Positions 17,489 to 26,582 are shown, counted from the stretch's first letter. The stretch: DNA of 64,000 nt from CAMPJM01 sp964440915 (GCA_964440915.1 CAYTTV010000015.1:7990-71989); one strand, 5' to 3'. Numbers and translations: made by a program. Notes: a model not told the origin generated them from the letters alone.

Positions 17489-17728
17489 TCAAAACACTTC
17501 ATCGTCAAAGTCTTCTTCATCCTCGTCATCAAAGTCAAAATCTTCATGTCCTGGATCTATACCATATAAAGTTTCATCATACTTGTCTTCATCTTCAAGT
17601 TCTTCGATTTCATCTTCATAAAGATCCTCTTCAAGCTCATCATCCTCCCATTCGTCTGAATCGTCAGCGTCATCAAATTCATTTGAAATGTCGAGGAGAT
17701 CTAAGTCAACTGAATCAAATTTGTTCAT
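17489..17728 (-). CDS. Highly acidic small protein, 79 residues
   Basis: More than half of the residues are Asp or Glu, in runs such as DSDEWEDDELEEDLYEDE and DFDFDDEDEEDFDDE, with scattered aromatic residues (Trp, Tyr, Phe) between them. There is almost no basic charge. Such sequences are expected to be disordered and could act as a DNA- or RNA-mimic, a chaperone for a basic partner, or a metal buffer; these are guesses. The low-complexity composition could also make a non-gene look coding, but an ATG start, clean stop and in-line neighbour favour a gene. Confidence 0.55.
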   Translation of the reverse strand: MNKFDSVDLDLLDISNEFDDADDSDEWEDDELEEDLYEDEIEELEDEDKYDETLYGIDPGHEDFDFDDEDEEDFDDEVF

Positions 17729-17893
17729 ATCTAACTATGTATAAAATATCAATTGTTGAGTAAAGATAGATAAAGGGATAAATTAAAAATAGGGAGTATT
17801 AAAAAAAAATTACGTCTTTCACGTTCTTATATATTGTACTCTTTTCGCCATGTTTTTTTTAAAAATGCATGTTATTTAACTACTAAGTTATCG

Positions 17894-17937
17894 ATGGTCT
17901 GAAATCAATATCAAGTGATTGAAAATCAGTAGACCAT
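17894..17937. repeat. Inverted repeat in the 392-bp gap before the M13 peptidase gene
   Basis: ATGGTCT (17894-17900) is mirrored by AGACCAT (17931-17937) with 30 bases between, and a further AATCA/TGATT pairing is possible inside. No T-run follows on either strand, so it is not an obvious terminator. It lies between two divergent genes and may be an operator or transcript hairpin. The rest of 17729-18120 shows no gene. Confidence 0.4.
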
Positions 17938-18120
17938 AATTTATTCCATGTTTAATTGCCGTTCGGCATCCATAGTCAATGAATAAATATCGATATCCGT
18001 TTACATAAACCTCAAAACGGAATCATATTATTTTCATAACTTACATTCCAAATTTTTGAAACAATTAAAAGTCCTGGTATTAATTACAAATACCTGAGTC
18101 AATTCATCAAAACTCATTGT

Positions 18121-20181
18121 ATGAAACATCATTATCTAACGGCTTCTTTTCTATTGGTCTTTGGGAGCGTGCTTCTTAGCTGTAACCAGGGAAAAGAAAA
18201 CAAGCATGACACCATCGATCCTAATCGTGGGATCGCAATAGAAAACATGGATACCACCGTGAACCCTGGCGACAACTTTTTCCTTTTTGTCAATGGTGGA
18301 TGGTATAACCGCACGGAAATTCCTGCCGAAGAAGGCAGATGGGGAAGCTTCAACGAATTACAAGAAGCGAACAATACCGTATTGCTCCAAGTACTTACGG
18401 ATGCCTCTAAGAATACTGATAAATACCCCGAAGGAAGCGACGAGGCCAAAGCTGCTTTATTTTATAAGGCTGGGATGGACTCTTCCCATATAGAGGCCAT
18501 GGGGATCTCGCCTATCATCCCAATATTGGAGCAAATTAACAATATTAAAAGTCCTCAGGATCTGCAAAACACCTTGGCCAGCCTGCATGGCAAAGGGCTA
18601 AAGGGCCTTTTCCATTTCTTCGTGGATCAAGACCTCCGGCAAAGCGATGTTATCACGGCATACCTGTATCAAGGAGGCCTTGGTATGCCTGATCGGGATT
18701 ATTATTTAATGAACGATAATAAGTCAAGGGAAATAAGAGAGGCCTATATACAACATGTGCGTAAAACATTAGAACTGTTGGGTGGAAGTGCAGACGAAGC
18801 AAAAAATGATGCGGCCATCATAATGGATATAGAAACCCAATTGGCCAAAAGCTCGATGACCAAGGTGGAGCAAAGAAACATTCCTGCACTCTACAACAAA
18901 ATGAGCCTATCTCAAGTAAATGAAATTTCACCTATTTTCGATTGGAGACAGTATTTTGAAGCATTGGGCATTACAACGTTAGATACGGTGATTGTATCTC
19001 AGCCAGCATTCTTCAAGGAAATAGACAATATAGTCAATAGCAGAAGTCTGGAAGATCTGAAAACCTATTTAAAATGGCACGTTGCCAATAGCATGGCTCC
19101 TTACCTCAACCACGATTTCGTAAAAACTTCCTTTCATTTCTACAGCACAGTTTTATCTGGCGTTGAAAAAATGAGACCTAGATGGAAGCGCATCATCGGC
19201 AATACCAACAATGCCGTAGGAGAAGCACTTGGGAAACTGTATGTGGCTGAAGCCTTTCCACCAGAAGCCAAAGAAAGCGCAAGAGAAATGGTAGAAAATA
19301 TCAAGGTTGCCTTCAGAGATAGGATTGAACAATTGGACTGGATGTCAGACTCCACTAAAAAGGAGGCCTTAAAAAAACTCGATGCATTTAAAGTGAAAAT
19401 CGGCTATCCCGACAAATGGAAAGAGTACAAAGAACTGGAAGTAGGAGAATCGTTTGCCACAAATGTGCTTAATGCAAATACATTTGCGCTTAAGAAAGAA
19501 ATTGACAAAATAGGCAAGCCAGTAGATCCTACTGAATGGGCCATGACCCCTCCCACTGTGAATGCCTACTACCATCCTGCTATGAACGAAATTGTGTTTC
19601 CAGCAGGAATTCTTCAACCACCCTTCTATGATTACAAAGCCGACGCAGCCGTAAACTATGGAGGCATAGGGGCTGTAATTGGGCACGAACTCACCCATGG
19701 CTTTGATGACCAGGGCAGGCGGTTCGATGCAGAAGGCAACCTGAATGATTGGTGGACCGAAGAAGACGCTAAACGCTTTGATGCGAGAGCTCAACAATTA
19801 GTAGATCAATTTAATCAATATGAAGCCTTAGACAGTGTCTTTATCAATGGAAAGCTGACCCTGGGCGAAAATATCGCAGACTTGGGTGGCCTTTCCCTTG
19901 CATATGATGGCCTCCAAAGGTATTTAAAAGAACATAGCAACCCCGGAAAAATAAATGGCTACACCCCAGAGCAGCGTTTCTTCATGTCATGGGCGCAGAT
20001 CTGGCGGATCAAGCAACGTCCTGAAACTATTAGACAATCCGTTTTGATTGGACCTCACTCTCCAGGCAATTTCAGGGTCTTGGGACCACTTTCTAATCTT
20101 GAGATTTTTTACGAAGCTTTTAATGTGACTGAAGGCGACAATATGTGGAGACCGGACAGCGTAAGGGCAAAAATCTGGTAA
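18121..20181 (+). CDS. M13 family zinc metallopeptidase, lipoprotein (neprilysin/PepO-like)
   Basis: A 686-residue neprilysin-type peptidase. A lipoprotein signal peptide ends at LLSC (Cys21), so the enzyme is probably anchored in the envelope. The catalytic zinc site is HELTH (His522, Glu523, His526) within IGHELTHGFDD, and the third ligand Glu583 lies in GENIADLGG with Asp587 alongside. NAYYHPAMNEIVFPAGILQPPF upstream is the family's substrate-binding region. It degrades small peptides; the substrate is unknown. No operon partner: it ends at a strong terminator shared with tpx, which reads towards it. Confidence 0.95.
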   Translation: MKHHYLTASFLLVFGSVLLSCNQGKENKHDTIDPNRGIAIENMDTTVNPGDNFFLFVNGGWYNRTEIPAEEGRWGSFNELQEANNTVLLQVLTDASKNTDKYPEGSDEAKAALFYKAGMDSSHIEAMGISPIIPILEQINNIKSPQDLQNTLASLHGKGLKGLFHFFVDQDLRQSDVITAYLYQGGLGMPDRDYYLMNDNKSREIREAYIQHVRKTLELLGGSADEAKNDAAIIMDIETQLAKSSMTKVEQRNIPALYNKMSLSQVNEISPIFDWRQYFEALGITTLDTVIVSQPAFFKEIDNIVNSRSLEDLKTYLKWHVANSMAPYLNHDFVKTSFHFYSTVLSGVEKMRPRWKRIIGNTNNAVGEALGKLYVAEAFPPEAKESAREMVENIKVAFRDRIEQLDWMSDSTKKEALKKLDAFKVKIGYPDKWKEYKELEVGESFATNVLNANTFALKKEIDKIGKPVDPTEWAMTPPTVNAYYHPAMNEIVFPAGILQPPFYDYKADAAVNYGGIGAVIGHELTHGFDDQGRRFDAEGNLNDWWTEEDAKRFDARAQQLVDQFNQYEALDSVFINGKLTLGENIADLGGLSLAYDGLQRYLKEHSNPGKINGYTPEQRFFMSWAQIWRIKQRPETIRQSVLIGPHSPGNFRVLGPLSNLEIFYEAFNVTEGDNMWRPDSVRAKIW

Positions 20182-20215
20182 ATGATATTATCAAAAAACT
20201 GAATAGACATACAAT

Positions 20216-20252
20216 AAAAAGGGGAAGGTCTTAGTTGACTTCCCCTTTTTTT
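20216..20252. terminator. Bidirectional intrinsic terminator between M13 peptidase and tpx
   Basis: AAAAAGGGGAAG (20216-20227) pairs with CTTCCCCTTTTT (20239-20250), 12 bp with an 11-base loop, flanked by an A-run on the left and a T-run on the right. It serves the rightward peptidase gene and, as the A-run reads as U on the other strand, the leftward tpx gene. Confidence 0.9.
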
Positions 20253-20281
20253 AAATAAATCAATATGAATGATGGTTCTGA

Positions 20282-20776
20282 TTATACTGCTTTAAGTGCT
20301 TCTGCATAATTAGGCTCTTGCCCTATTTCCGGCACTTGTTCTTTATAAACAATCTCACCCTCTGGATTAATTACAACAACAGCACGGCTCAATAAACTCC
20401 TAAGTGGGCCGTCCTTTAGCTCCACACCGTACTCCTGTCCGAAAGAGGTCCTGAAATCCGACAACATCTCCACATTCTTAATGCCTTCTGCTCCGCAAAA
20501 TTGTGCTTGTGCAAATGGCAGGTCTTTAGAAATACAAAGCACTACGGTATTGTCTAGTTTTGCGGCTTCCTCATTAAATTTTCTTACCGATGTGGCACAA
20601 ACTCCAGTATTGATGCTTGGAAAAATATTGAGAATAACATTTTTACCTTTATAATCTGAAAGGCTCTTGTCGGACAAATCGGTGGCTACAAGCGTAAAAT
20701 CCTGGGCTTTTTCACCTACTTCAGGAAGGCTTCCAACGGTATGAACTTCGTCTCCTTTAAATGTAATTTTTGTCAT
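20282..20776 (-). CDS. tpx: Thiol peroxidase
   Basis: An atypical 2-Cys peroxiredoxin of 164 residues that reduces hydrogen peroxide and lipid hydroperoxides using thioredoxin. The peroxidatic Cys60 lies in NTGVCATSVRKF and the resolving Cys94 in AQFCGAEG, matching E. coli Cys61 and Cys95. The N-terminal KGDEVHTVGSLPEVG lead is typical of Tpx. A promoter candidate lies about 135 bp upstream. The adjoining leftward DsbA-like gene suggests a shared thiol-redox theme, although the 205-bp gap argues for separate transcription. Confidence 0.95.
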   Translation of the reverse strand: MTKITFKGDEVHTVGSLPEVGEKAQDFTLVATDLSDKSLSDYKGKNVILNIFPSINTGVCATSVRKFNEEAAKLDNTVVLCISKDLPFAQAQFCGAEGIKNVEMLSDFRTSFGQEYGVELKDGPLRSLLSRAVVVINPEGEIVYKEQVPEIGQEPNYAEALKAV

Positions 20777-20909
20777 GATATGATTTGTTTTATTTGGTTC
20801 CTACTTGCTTTGTCTGTTTATTGAGTTCTGCTATCCTTTGTCCTTCGCAGCAAAAAGAAATTAAAGCAGAATAAAATAACAGTACTGTTTTTCAGGATCA
20901 TTGTTTTCT

Positions 20910-20938
20910 CAAATCTAATATTTTTCAACAACTATCAA
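20910..20938 (-). promoter_or_regulatory. Candidate tpx promoter
   Basis: On the minus strand TTG (20936-20938), an 18-bp spacer, and TAGATTTG (20910-20917) fit the Bacteroidota promoter pattern. It would give a leader of about 125 nt before tpx, which is long but possible. Confidence 0.4.
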
Positions 20939-20981
20939 TCATTGAACACCGTTTTGTTGAACCAAAAACGACGACCTGATT

Positions 20982-21686
20982 TTATGAACAACTCCCGTCA
21001 GTAGAACAACTTTGTCCTTCAACTACTGTCAGCTCCTTATCTCTCTCTTCCTCATATTCCGCCCATGATTTATTTAGCGTTTCCAAAAACACCTCTGGAG
21101 ACTGCGCCCCTGATACAGCAACTTTGTCATTGAATACAAAGAATGGCACTCCCCTCACCCCGATCGACCGGGCCCTCAATTCGTCTTCCTGCACTTCTTT
21201 AGTATAAGCATCAGACGCTAATACTTCTTTTACGGCTGCTTCTTCCAGACCTAATGATATGCCGATTTCCATCAGCACTCCTTTATCGTCTATGTTTTTC
21301 CCATCAGTAAAGTGAGACTTGAACAACAACTCTTCTGCCTCATCTCCTAAACCTTTGGTTCTGGCAAACTGGATCAGTCTGTGGGCATTAAAAGAGTTGG
21401 CCACTATGGCATTTTCAAAATCAAAGTCTAAGCCAACTTGCGTTGCTATCTCATTCACGTACTGATGCATTTGTACGGCTTCCTCCCTTGATTTACCTTT
21501 AATTTCGGCGAAATAATCATAAGTACTGATATCAGTCCTAGTTTTTAGGTTTGGATCCAACTGAAAGCTTCGCCAGATTACTTCAATCTCATCCTTATGT
21601 GGAAACTTCTCTAATGCGGCTTCAAATTTCCTTTTGCCTATATAGCAAAATGGACATCTGATGTCTGACCAAATATTTATTTTCAT
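20982..21686 (-). CDS. DsbA-family oxidoreductase (FrnE-like)
   Basis: A 234-residue thioredoxin-fold protein with an inserted helical domain, as in FrnE and 2-hydroxychromene-2-carboxylate isomerase relatives. The active site is CPFC (Cys11-Cys14) in IWSDIRCPFCYIGK; the cis-Pro loop is GVRGVPFFVFNDK. No signal peptide, so it acts in the cytosol, unlike true DsbA. A Cys-rich tail (GQSCSTDGSCS) ends the protein; it could carry an extra redox pair. The 365-bp gap downstream to ung (21687-22051) shows no gene or clear structure. Confidence 0.85.
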   Translation of the reverse strand: MKINIWSDIRCPFCYIGKRKFEAALEKFPHKDEIEVIWRSFQLDPNLKTRTDISTYDYFAEIKGKSREEAVQMHQYVNEIATQVGLDFDFENAIVANSFNAHRLIQFARTKGLGDEAEELLFKSHFTDGKNIDDKGVLMEIGISLGLEEAAVKEVLASDAYTKEVQEDELRARSIGVRGVPFFVFNDKVAVSGAQSPEVFLETLNKSWAEYEEERDKELTVVEGQSCSTDGSCS

Positions 21687-22051
21687 AATGTAATAGTTTT
21701 AAATTAACTTGAATATTGCTTCATTGAAACAAAAAGCTCTAGGCTAACTTTATACTAACGGCTAAATTCCCCTTTTATCTGTATATCTTTATTAAGAAAT
21801 TGTTAACGTTTGCGCTATAAAGCATAGCTAACTTGAACATGGTTCGGTTATCTACTCAACCTTATAAATTGCGTTATGGAAAAGTCACCTTGGAATCAAC
21901 CACGTTTTGTTTGCCCTCGCAGAATTTCCTGATTTTTATGGCACTTTAATAATCTACGTAAATTTTTATAAAAGGTTTTATTGTCCTTTATAAATATACG
22001 ACGTTATTCAAAGGACATATCATATGGTAATAAGGTCAGCAAAAGCAACAA

Positions 22052-22714
22052 TTACCAATCAATCGGTCCCTTCTTATGCGCTTCCAGGTAGGCATTGGCT
22101 TTACTAAAGTGTTTGTTGCCAGAAAAACCACGATGCACTGAAAATGGTGAGGGATGTGCTGATTGCAATATAAGGTGCTTATTTCCATCAATGAGATGGG
22201 ATTTTTTCTGGGCATATGCTCCCCAAAGCATGAAAACCACATGCTGTTTTTCTTCTGATACCTTGCGGATTACAGCATCCGTAAAGATCTCCCACCCCTT
22301 ATTCTGATGCGAGCCTGGAGTATGTGCACGTACCGTAAGAGTGGCATTTAACAAAAGCACTCCTTGGTCGGCCCATCTTTCCAGATCTCCGTGTGCAGGC
22401 ATGGGTTTTTGTAGGTCTCTGGATACTTCTTTAAATATATTCACCAATGATGGCGGAATCTTGACGCCCTTTTCCACAGAGAAGCTTAGGCCATTGGCCT
22501 GATGCAGCCCATGATAGGGATCTTGTCCTATGATTACAACCTTCACCTGATCAAAAGGACAATGCTCGAATGCGTTAAAAATCTTTTGGCCAGACGGAAA
22601 AACTTGATGATTTTGGTATTCGTTCTTAACAAAAGCAACCAAATCGGAAAAATAATCCTTCTTAAATTCATCCGACAGTTTGGCCTGCCATGATGGCGCT
22701 ATTTTCACTTCCAT
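22052..22714 (-). CDS. ung: Uracil-DNA glycosylase
   Basis: A family 1 UDG of 220 residues that removes uracil from DNA. The water-activating motif is VIIGQDPYHG with Asp65, and the minor-groove intercalation loop is HPSPFSVHRGF with His187. SFSV, LLLNATLTV and WGAYAQ complete the expected order. The frame allows a TTG start at 22732 adding six residues; the ATG at 22714 (MEVKIAPSW) is preferred. It stands alone on the minus strand, divergent from apaG. Confidence 0.95.
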   Translation of the reverse strand: MEVKIAPSWQAKLSDEFKKDYFSDLVAFVKNEYQNHQVFPSGQKIFNAFEHCPFDQVKVVIIGQDPYHGLHQANGLSFSVEKGVKIPPSLVNIFKEVSRDLQKPMPAHGDLERWADQGVLLLNATLTVRAHTPGSHQNKGWEIFTDAVIRKVSEEKQHVVFMLWGAYAQKKSHLIDGNKHLILQSAHPSPFSVHRGFSGNKHFSKANAYLEAHKKGPIDW

Positions 22715-22917
22715 ATGCTTTACAAATTTCAATCTACATACCTTCTCCCTTCGATGGGAAAAGAGAAGGAGAAAAGCATGCCCAAATAACAGGAGATTAA
22801 TAGTATAGAGTAATAGTGTAAATACTTATTGAGCAAATGCACTCAAATTTAAAACTTATGCCTATATTTAATCGTTAAGAGAAAAATAGTTTTATATAAT
22901 TTATAATTTTATTTTGT

Positions 22918-23304
22918 ATGGTTACTGAAATTACTCAAGGCGTAAAAGTAAGTGTGGAGACAGAATATCAGCCGGAATACTCAAGTCCTAGCCAATACCA
23001 CTATGTGTTCACTTATAGAATTGCCATTGAAAATCAAAGTGACAACACAATTCAGTTATTGAGGCGACATTGGTTTATCCATGATATTAACACTACAGTT
23101 CGTGAGGTTGAAGGTGAAGGGGTAGTGGGCCAACAGCCCGTAATTGAGCCAGGACAGTTACACAGGTACGTCTCTGGGTGCAACCTCAAGTCGGGCATAG
23201 GAAAAATGACGGGGACATACTTGATGGAACGCGTTGTAGACGGCAAAAGGTTTGAGGTCAATATCCCAGAATTTATCATGGTTGTACCCTTCAAATACAA
23301 CTAA
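22918..23304 (+). CDS. apaG: ApaG domain protein
   Basis: A 128-residue ApaG protein, a fibronectin-III-like beta sandwich. The family hallmarks are present: VSVETEYQPEYSSP at the start, FTYRIAIENQSDNTIQLLRRHWFIHD in the middle and LKSGIGKMTGTYLM near the end; the common VVGQQPVIEPG turn is also seen. In enterobacteria apaG is linked to Co/Mg resistance and Ap4A metabolism, but the biochemical role remains unclear. The methyltransferase gene begins 2 bp after its stop. Confidence 0.93.
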   Translation: MVTEITQGVKVSVETEYQPEYSSPSQYHYVFTYRIAIENQSDNTIQLLRRHWFIHDINTTVREVEGEGVVGQQPVIEPGQLHRYVSGCNLKSGIGKMTGTYLMERVVDGKRFEVNIPEFIMVVPFKYN

Positions 23305-23306
23305 TT

Positions 23307-24107
23307 TTGTTCTCCCCTTGGCTTTCACGTGCTTATCAAGGCGTACGGTATTTGGCGTATTGGCTTAGGGCCGTTGACCAATACTCGTTACAAGCCCCCT
23401 TTATTTTCAATTTTTACAATGAAGTTGTTCTCGACAAACGCAGTTTTCATGCATTTGAAGAAATAGAGAACCTGCGTGCTAGCCTAATAAAAGACAACCG
23501 AGAAATAAGAATACAAGATCTCGGTTCGGGTTCCATTGCTTCCCGAAAGCTTAAAAGGCCTATATCTCACATTGCCAAATACTCCAGCAGCAATCCGAAA
23601 TTTTCCCAATTCCTCTATAGGCTCATCCTTCACATGCAACCAAAAAATATATTGGAGCTAGGTACCTCACTAGGCATCAACACCTTGTATATGGCAAAAG
23701 CGAACCCCAAAACACCCGTGATCACATTAGAAGGCTGTCCTTCTACGCTGGAAGTAGCCAGGTTGAATTTTGAACAATTGGGAGCAAAGAACATTCAAGC
23801 AACGCTTGGAAATATTGACACTACATTGCCGACGACATTGGAAAATCTCTCCACGATCGATTTGGTATACTTTGATGCCAACCACACCAAAGAGGCTACC
23901 ATACGTTATTTTTCACAATGTCTTTCCAAGGTCCATGCACAAACAATCTTCATTTTTGATGATATCCATTTATCAAAGGGAATGTCTGAGGCCTGGAGAA
24001 ACATCCAAAATCATGAAAGTGTCACGATTTCTATGGACATTTTCGATGCAGGTATCATTTTTTTTAGAAAGGGTATTTCAAAAGAACATTATATTTTAGA
24101 GTTTTGA
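23307..24107 (+). CDS. Class I SAM-dependent methyltransferase
   Basis: A 266-residue O-methyltransferase-like protein. The SAM-binding glycine-rich strand is NILELGTSLGINTLYMA (about residues 112-128), followed by VITLEGCPSTLEVAR (acidic residue binding the ribose) and IDLVYFDANHT. The N-terminal AVDQYSLQAPFIFNFYNEV is a lead often seen in Bacteroidota members of this family. The substrate is unknown. The start is TTG, 2 bp after the apaG stop; no in-frame ATG precedes the conserved lead, so the TTG is accepted. Coupled translation with apaG is likely. Confidence 0.78.
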   Translation: MFSPWLSRAYQGVRYLAYWLRAVDQYSLQAPFIFNFYNEVVLDKRSFHAFEEIENLRASLIKDNREIRIQDLGSGSIASRKLKRPISHIAKYSSSNPKFSQFLYRLILHMQPKNILELGTSLGINTLYMAKANPKTPVITLEGCPSTLEVARLNFEQLGAKNIQATLGNIDTTLPTTLENLSTIDLVYFDANHTKEATIRYFSQCLSKVHAQTIFIFDDIHLSKGMSEAWRNIQNHESVTISMDIFDAGIIFFRKGISKEHYILEF

Positions 24108-24263
24108 GGCAAGTTCAATTCACTTTTCTAAGCCATGTATAGTTTTATTTCTCACGCTATTGATTTATCTTGCTACCTCAAAATCAAAGTGATTTCTATT
24201 GTAGTTCTCAATAAAAGTATATTTTTACGTTAATATCAAAGGAATTAAATTTTTTAAAGAACA

Positions 24264-25181
24264 ATGGATAACAAACCCATAGAGTCAAAAGACAAAAAAA
24301 GCAATTACAAAGTGTTGATAATCGCTTTCTTTGCTATCCTCCTAATTATTAATGGGGTGAAATTTTACTTGGACCATCAAAAGGACAAAGAGCAAGAAGC
24401 CAAAATAGCCAATGTAGAAGCTGAACGAGACGAAACACTGAATAAGCTGGAGTCTATCAGCAATGAATTGGACATGAAGATCGAAGAAATCAACAAACTT
24501 GGTGGCGATGTAGAAGAGCTCAGAAAGATTCGCTCGGAGCTAGAAGCTGAAAAAGAGCAGATCAGGAAAGCCGCCTATATTGAAGCAGGTAAACTGAAAG
24601 AAAAAGTTCAAGGCTACGAGACCCTTCTCAAAAAGCAAGATGAAGAAATCGCACGCTTAAAAATCGTGAATGAAGAATTGCTTTCCGAAAACACAGGACT
24701 GAAAACAGAAAAAATCAAGTTGAGCGACTCGCTTTCTACCCTTCAAAGAACCAGAGAAAAACTTGGTGAAAAAGTGGCCTTAGCTTCTAGATTAAAAGCT
24801 GAGAACATCAAGGTATTTGCTTTGAATAAGAGGGAAAGAGAAAGAGAAGGTGAATTTAGAAACCGGCAAATCGAGCAACTGAAGGTGCAATTTAGCCTAG
24901 CCGAAAACAATGTAGCGCCCATAGAAGGGAAAGACATAAAAATCAGAATCGTAGGTCCCGAAGGCGATGTCCTTTTTGATGTGGCAAGAGGTTCGGGCAC
25001 TTTTATGGTAGATGGGGAAGAAAAATTCTATACGGCCAATCAAGAAATATTATTCGACAACACCCGTCAGGAGCTTGTTTTCATCTATGACAAGGGAAGC
25101 GACTATAATATAGGCAAGCATATTGTAGAAATATATGCCGATAACTATCAAATTGGGCAGAGTTCCTTTATTGTGAAGTAG
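24264..25181 (+). CDS. Membrane-anchored coiled-coil protein with C-terminal beta domain
   Basis: A 305-residue protein of unknown function. One transmembrane segment lies at residues 16-35 (VLIIAFFAILLIINGVKFYL), preceded by a basic cytoplasmic lead. Residues about 40-200 form a long charged coiled coil rich in Glu and Lys heptads (NKLESISNELDMKIEEINKL). The last 90 residues look like a small beta sandwich (IKIRIVGPEGDVLFDVARG ... IVEIYADNYQIGQSSF). The build suggests a periplasmic rod that presents a binding domain. It ends at a terminator ahead of the ribosomal operon. Confidence 0.68.
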   Translation: MDNKPIESKDKKSNYKVLIIAFFAILLIINGVKFYLDHQKDKEQEAKIANVEAERDETLNKLESISNELDMKIEEINKLGGDVEELRKIRSELEAEKEQIRKAAYIEAGKLKEKVQGYETLLKKQDEEIARLKIVNEELLSENTGLKTEKIKLSDSLSTLQRTREKLGEKVALASRLKAENIKVFALNKREREREGEFRNRQIEQLKVQFSLAENNVAPIEGKDIKIRIVGPEGDVLFDVARGSGTFMVDGEEKFYTANQEILFDNTRQELVFIYDKGSDYNIGKHIVEIYADNYQIGQSSFIVK

Positions 25182-25223
25182 TGAGAATCGGTTAAGAACC
25201 TCCTTTCATAATATTCTTAAATT

Positions 25224-25265
25224 AAAGTGCTTATGACCAGATAATCCTTGGCATAAGCACTTTTT
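25224..25265 (+). terminator. Intrinsic terminator after the coiled-coil gene
   Basis: AAAGTGCTTATG (25224-25235) pairs with CATAAGCACTTT (25252-25263), 12 bp with a 16-base loop, followed by a run of T. It separates the coiled-coil gene from the ribosomal protein operon. Confidence 0.85.
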
Positions 25266-25315
25266 GCTTATATACTTTTTCAAGTCTATATTTTCCTTTT
25301 GTAATAAAATTACAT

Positions 25316-25323
25316 TACTTTTG
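25316..25323 (+). promoter_or_regulatory. -7 promoter box of the rpsF-rpsR-rplI operon
   Basis: TACTTTTG matches TAnnTTTG, 50 bp before the rpsF ATG. The nearest upstream TTG (25299-25301) gives a spacer of only 14 bp, shorter than usual. The A/T-rich leader between the box and the ATG shows no obvious hairpin. Confidence 0.5.
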
Positions 25324-25372
25324 CACCCTTATATAATAAATCATTTTAACTATCAATTTTTAAAATTTCATT

Positions 25373-25753
25373 ATGGAATTAAAAAATTATGAGACGGTAT
25401 TCATTTTAACTCCCGTTTTGTCTGATGAACAGATGAAGGATACAGTCGACAAATTTATGGATGTGCTTAAAAATAATGGCGCAGAGATCGTAAACGAAGA
25501 AAGGTGGGGTTTGAAAAAACTGGCTTACCCAATCATGCACAAGTCTACGGGCTTTTATAGCCTAGTAGAGTATAATGCTGAGCCTCAGGTAATTGCTATA
25601 CTTGAGAAAGAGTTTAAGCGTGATGAGAAAGTAATGCGTTTCTTGACCATTGCCTTAGACAAGCATTCACTAGAATATAACGCCAAAAGAAGAAGGGGCG
25701 AATTCAACAAGAAAGACAAAGAAGAAACAAAAAAGGAGGATAAAGCAGCATGA
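25373..25753 (+). CDS. rpsF: 30S ribosomal protein S6
   Basis: A 126-residue S6 with the family opening NYETVFILTPVLSDEQM, the central WGLKKLAYPIMHKSTGFYSLVEYN and RDEKVMRFLTIALD. S6 binds 16S rRNA together with S18 in the small-subunit platform. The C-terminal tail is Lys/Glu rich (KKDKEETKKEDKAA), common in this phylum. Its stop overlaps the rpsR ATG by 4 bp. Confidence 0.98.
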   Translation: MELKNYETVFILTPVLSDEQMKDTVDKFMDVLKNNGAEIVNEERWGLKKLAYPIMHKSTGFYSLVEYNAEPQVIAILEKEFKRDEKVMRFLTIALDKHSLEYNAKRRRGEFNKKDKEETKKEDKAA

Positions 25754-26001
25754 CTTTAGTTAACGAACCTATCAACAGAAACGAGAACAAGAAAAAATAT
25801 TGCCGTTTCAAAAAGAATGGCATTAAGTATATCGATTATAAAGATGCCAACTTTCTTCTTAAATTCGTAAATGAGCAAGGGAAGATTCTTCCAAGAAGGC
25901 TTACGGGTACGAGTCTGAAGTTTCAGAAAAAAGTAGCTCAAGCCGTAAAGAGAGCAAGGCATTTGGCTTTGTTGCCTTATGTAACCGATTCACTTAAATA
26001 A
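25750..26001 (+). CDS. rpsR: 30S ribosomal protein S18
   Basis: An 83-residue S18 with YCRFKKNGIKYIDYKD, GKILPRRLTGTSLKFQKKVAQAVKRARHL and LALLPY, all conserved. The single early Cys in KYCRF is kept, but the remaining zinc-type cysteines are not, as in the zinc-free form. It overlaps rpsF by 4 bp (ATGA), as expected for partners assembled 1:1. Confidence 0.98.
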   Translation: MTLVNEPINRNENKKKYCRFKKNGIKYIDYKDANFLLKFVNEQGKILPRRLTGTSLKFQKKVAQAVKRARHLALLPYVTDSLK

Positions 26002-26082
26002 ATTTTAAATTGAATTGCGTATTGGAGCTAGTGAAAAGCTTTTTAACAAAACTCCATCCCTGCAATATTTAACATTTTACAA

Positions 26083-26526
26083 ATGGAAGTAATACTAAAA
26101 GAAGATATAAAGGGCCTTGGTTATAAGAATGACTTGGTCGATGTAAAGCCAGGCTACGGCAGGAATTTCTTGATTCCAAGAGGATTTGCGGTAATAGCCA
26201 GTGAGTCTAACAAAAAAGTGATGGCCGAGAATATCAAACAAGCCTCTCACAAAGCAGAAAAATTGAAACAAGATGCACAAGATATTGCCGATGGCATTGG
26301 GAATACAGTCTTGGAGATCCCTGCTAAAGTGGGCGAGAGCGGAAGGATTTTCGGTGCTGTAACGACCTTACAAATCTCTGATGCATTGAAAGAAAAAGGC
26401 TTTTCTGTAGATAGAAAACAAATATCGTTCAAATCAGAGGTAAAAAATGTGGGTGAATACGTAGCTGAACTTGACTTGCACAGAGAAGTAAAACATGAAG
26501 TGAACTTCAAAGTGATAGCAGAGTAA
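26083..26526 (+). CDS. rplI: 50S ribosomal protein L9
   Basis: A 147-residue L9 with the N-domain MEVILKEDIKGLGYKNDLVDVKPGYGRNFLIPRGFAV (RNA-binding, near-invariant), the connecting helix rich in Lys and Ala, and the C-domain with GRIFGAVTTLQISDALKEKG. It completes the S6-S18-L9 operon, 81 bp after rpsR, and is followed by a strong terminator. Confidence 0.98.
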   Translation: MEVILKEDIKGLGYKNDLVDVKPGYGRNFLIPRGFAVIASESNKKVMAENIKQASHKAEKLKQDAQDIADGIGNTVLEIPAKVGESGRIFGAVTTLQISDALKEKGFSVDRKQISFKSEVKNVGEYVAELDLHREVKHEVNFKVIAE

Positions 26527-26553
26527 TCTACTATATCTCCAAATTATTAATAA

Positions 26554-26582
26554 AAAAAGCGGCCTTAAAAGCCGCTTTTTTT
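26554..26582 (+). terminator. Intrinsic terminator after rplI
   Basis: AAAAAGCGGC (26554-26563) pairs with GCCGCTTTTT (26571-26580), 10 bp with a 7-base loop, followed by further T. It ends the ribosomal protein operon 28 bp after the L9 stop. Confidence 0.92.

Noticed and set aside
19369..19797. 142-codon frame on the minus strand inside the M13 peptidase gene
   Set aside because: Antisense shadow over the catalytic region of a clear gene.
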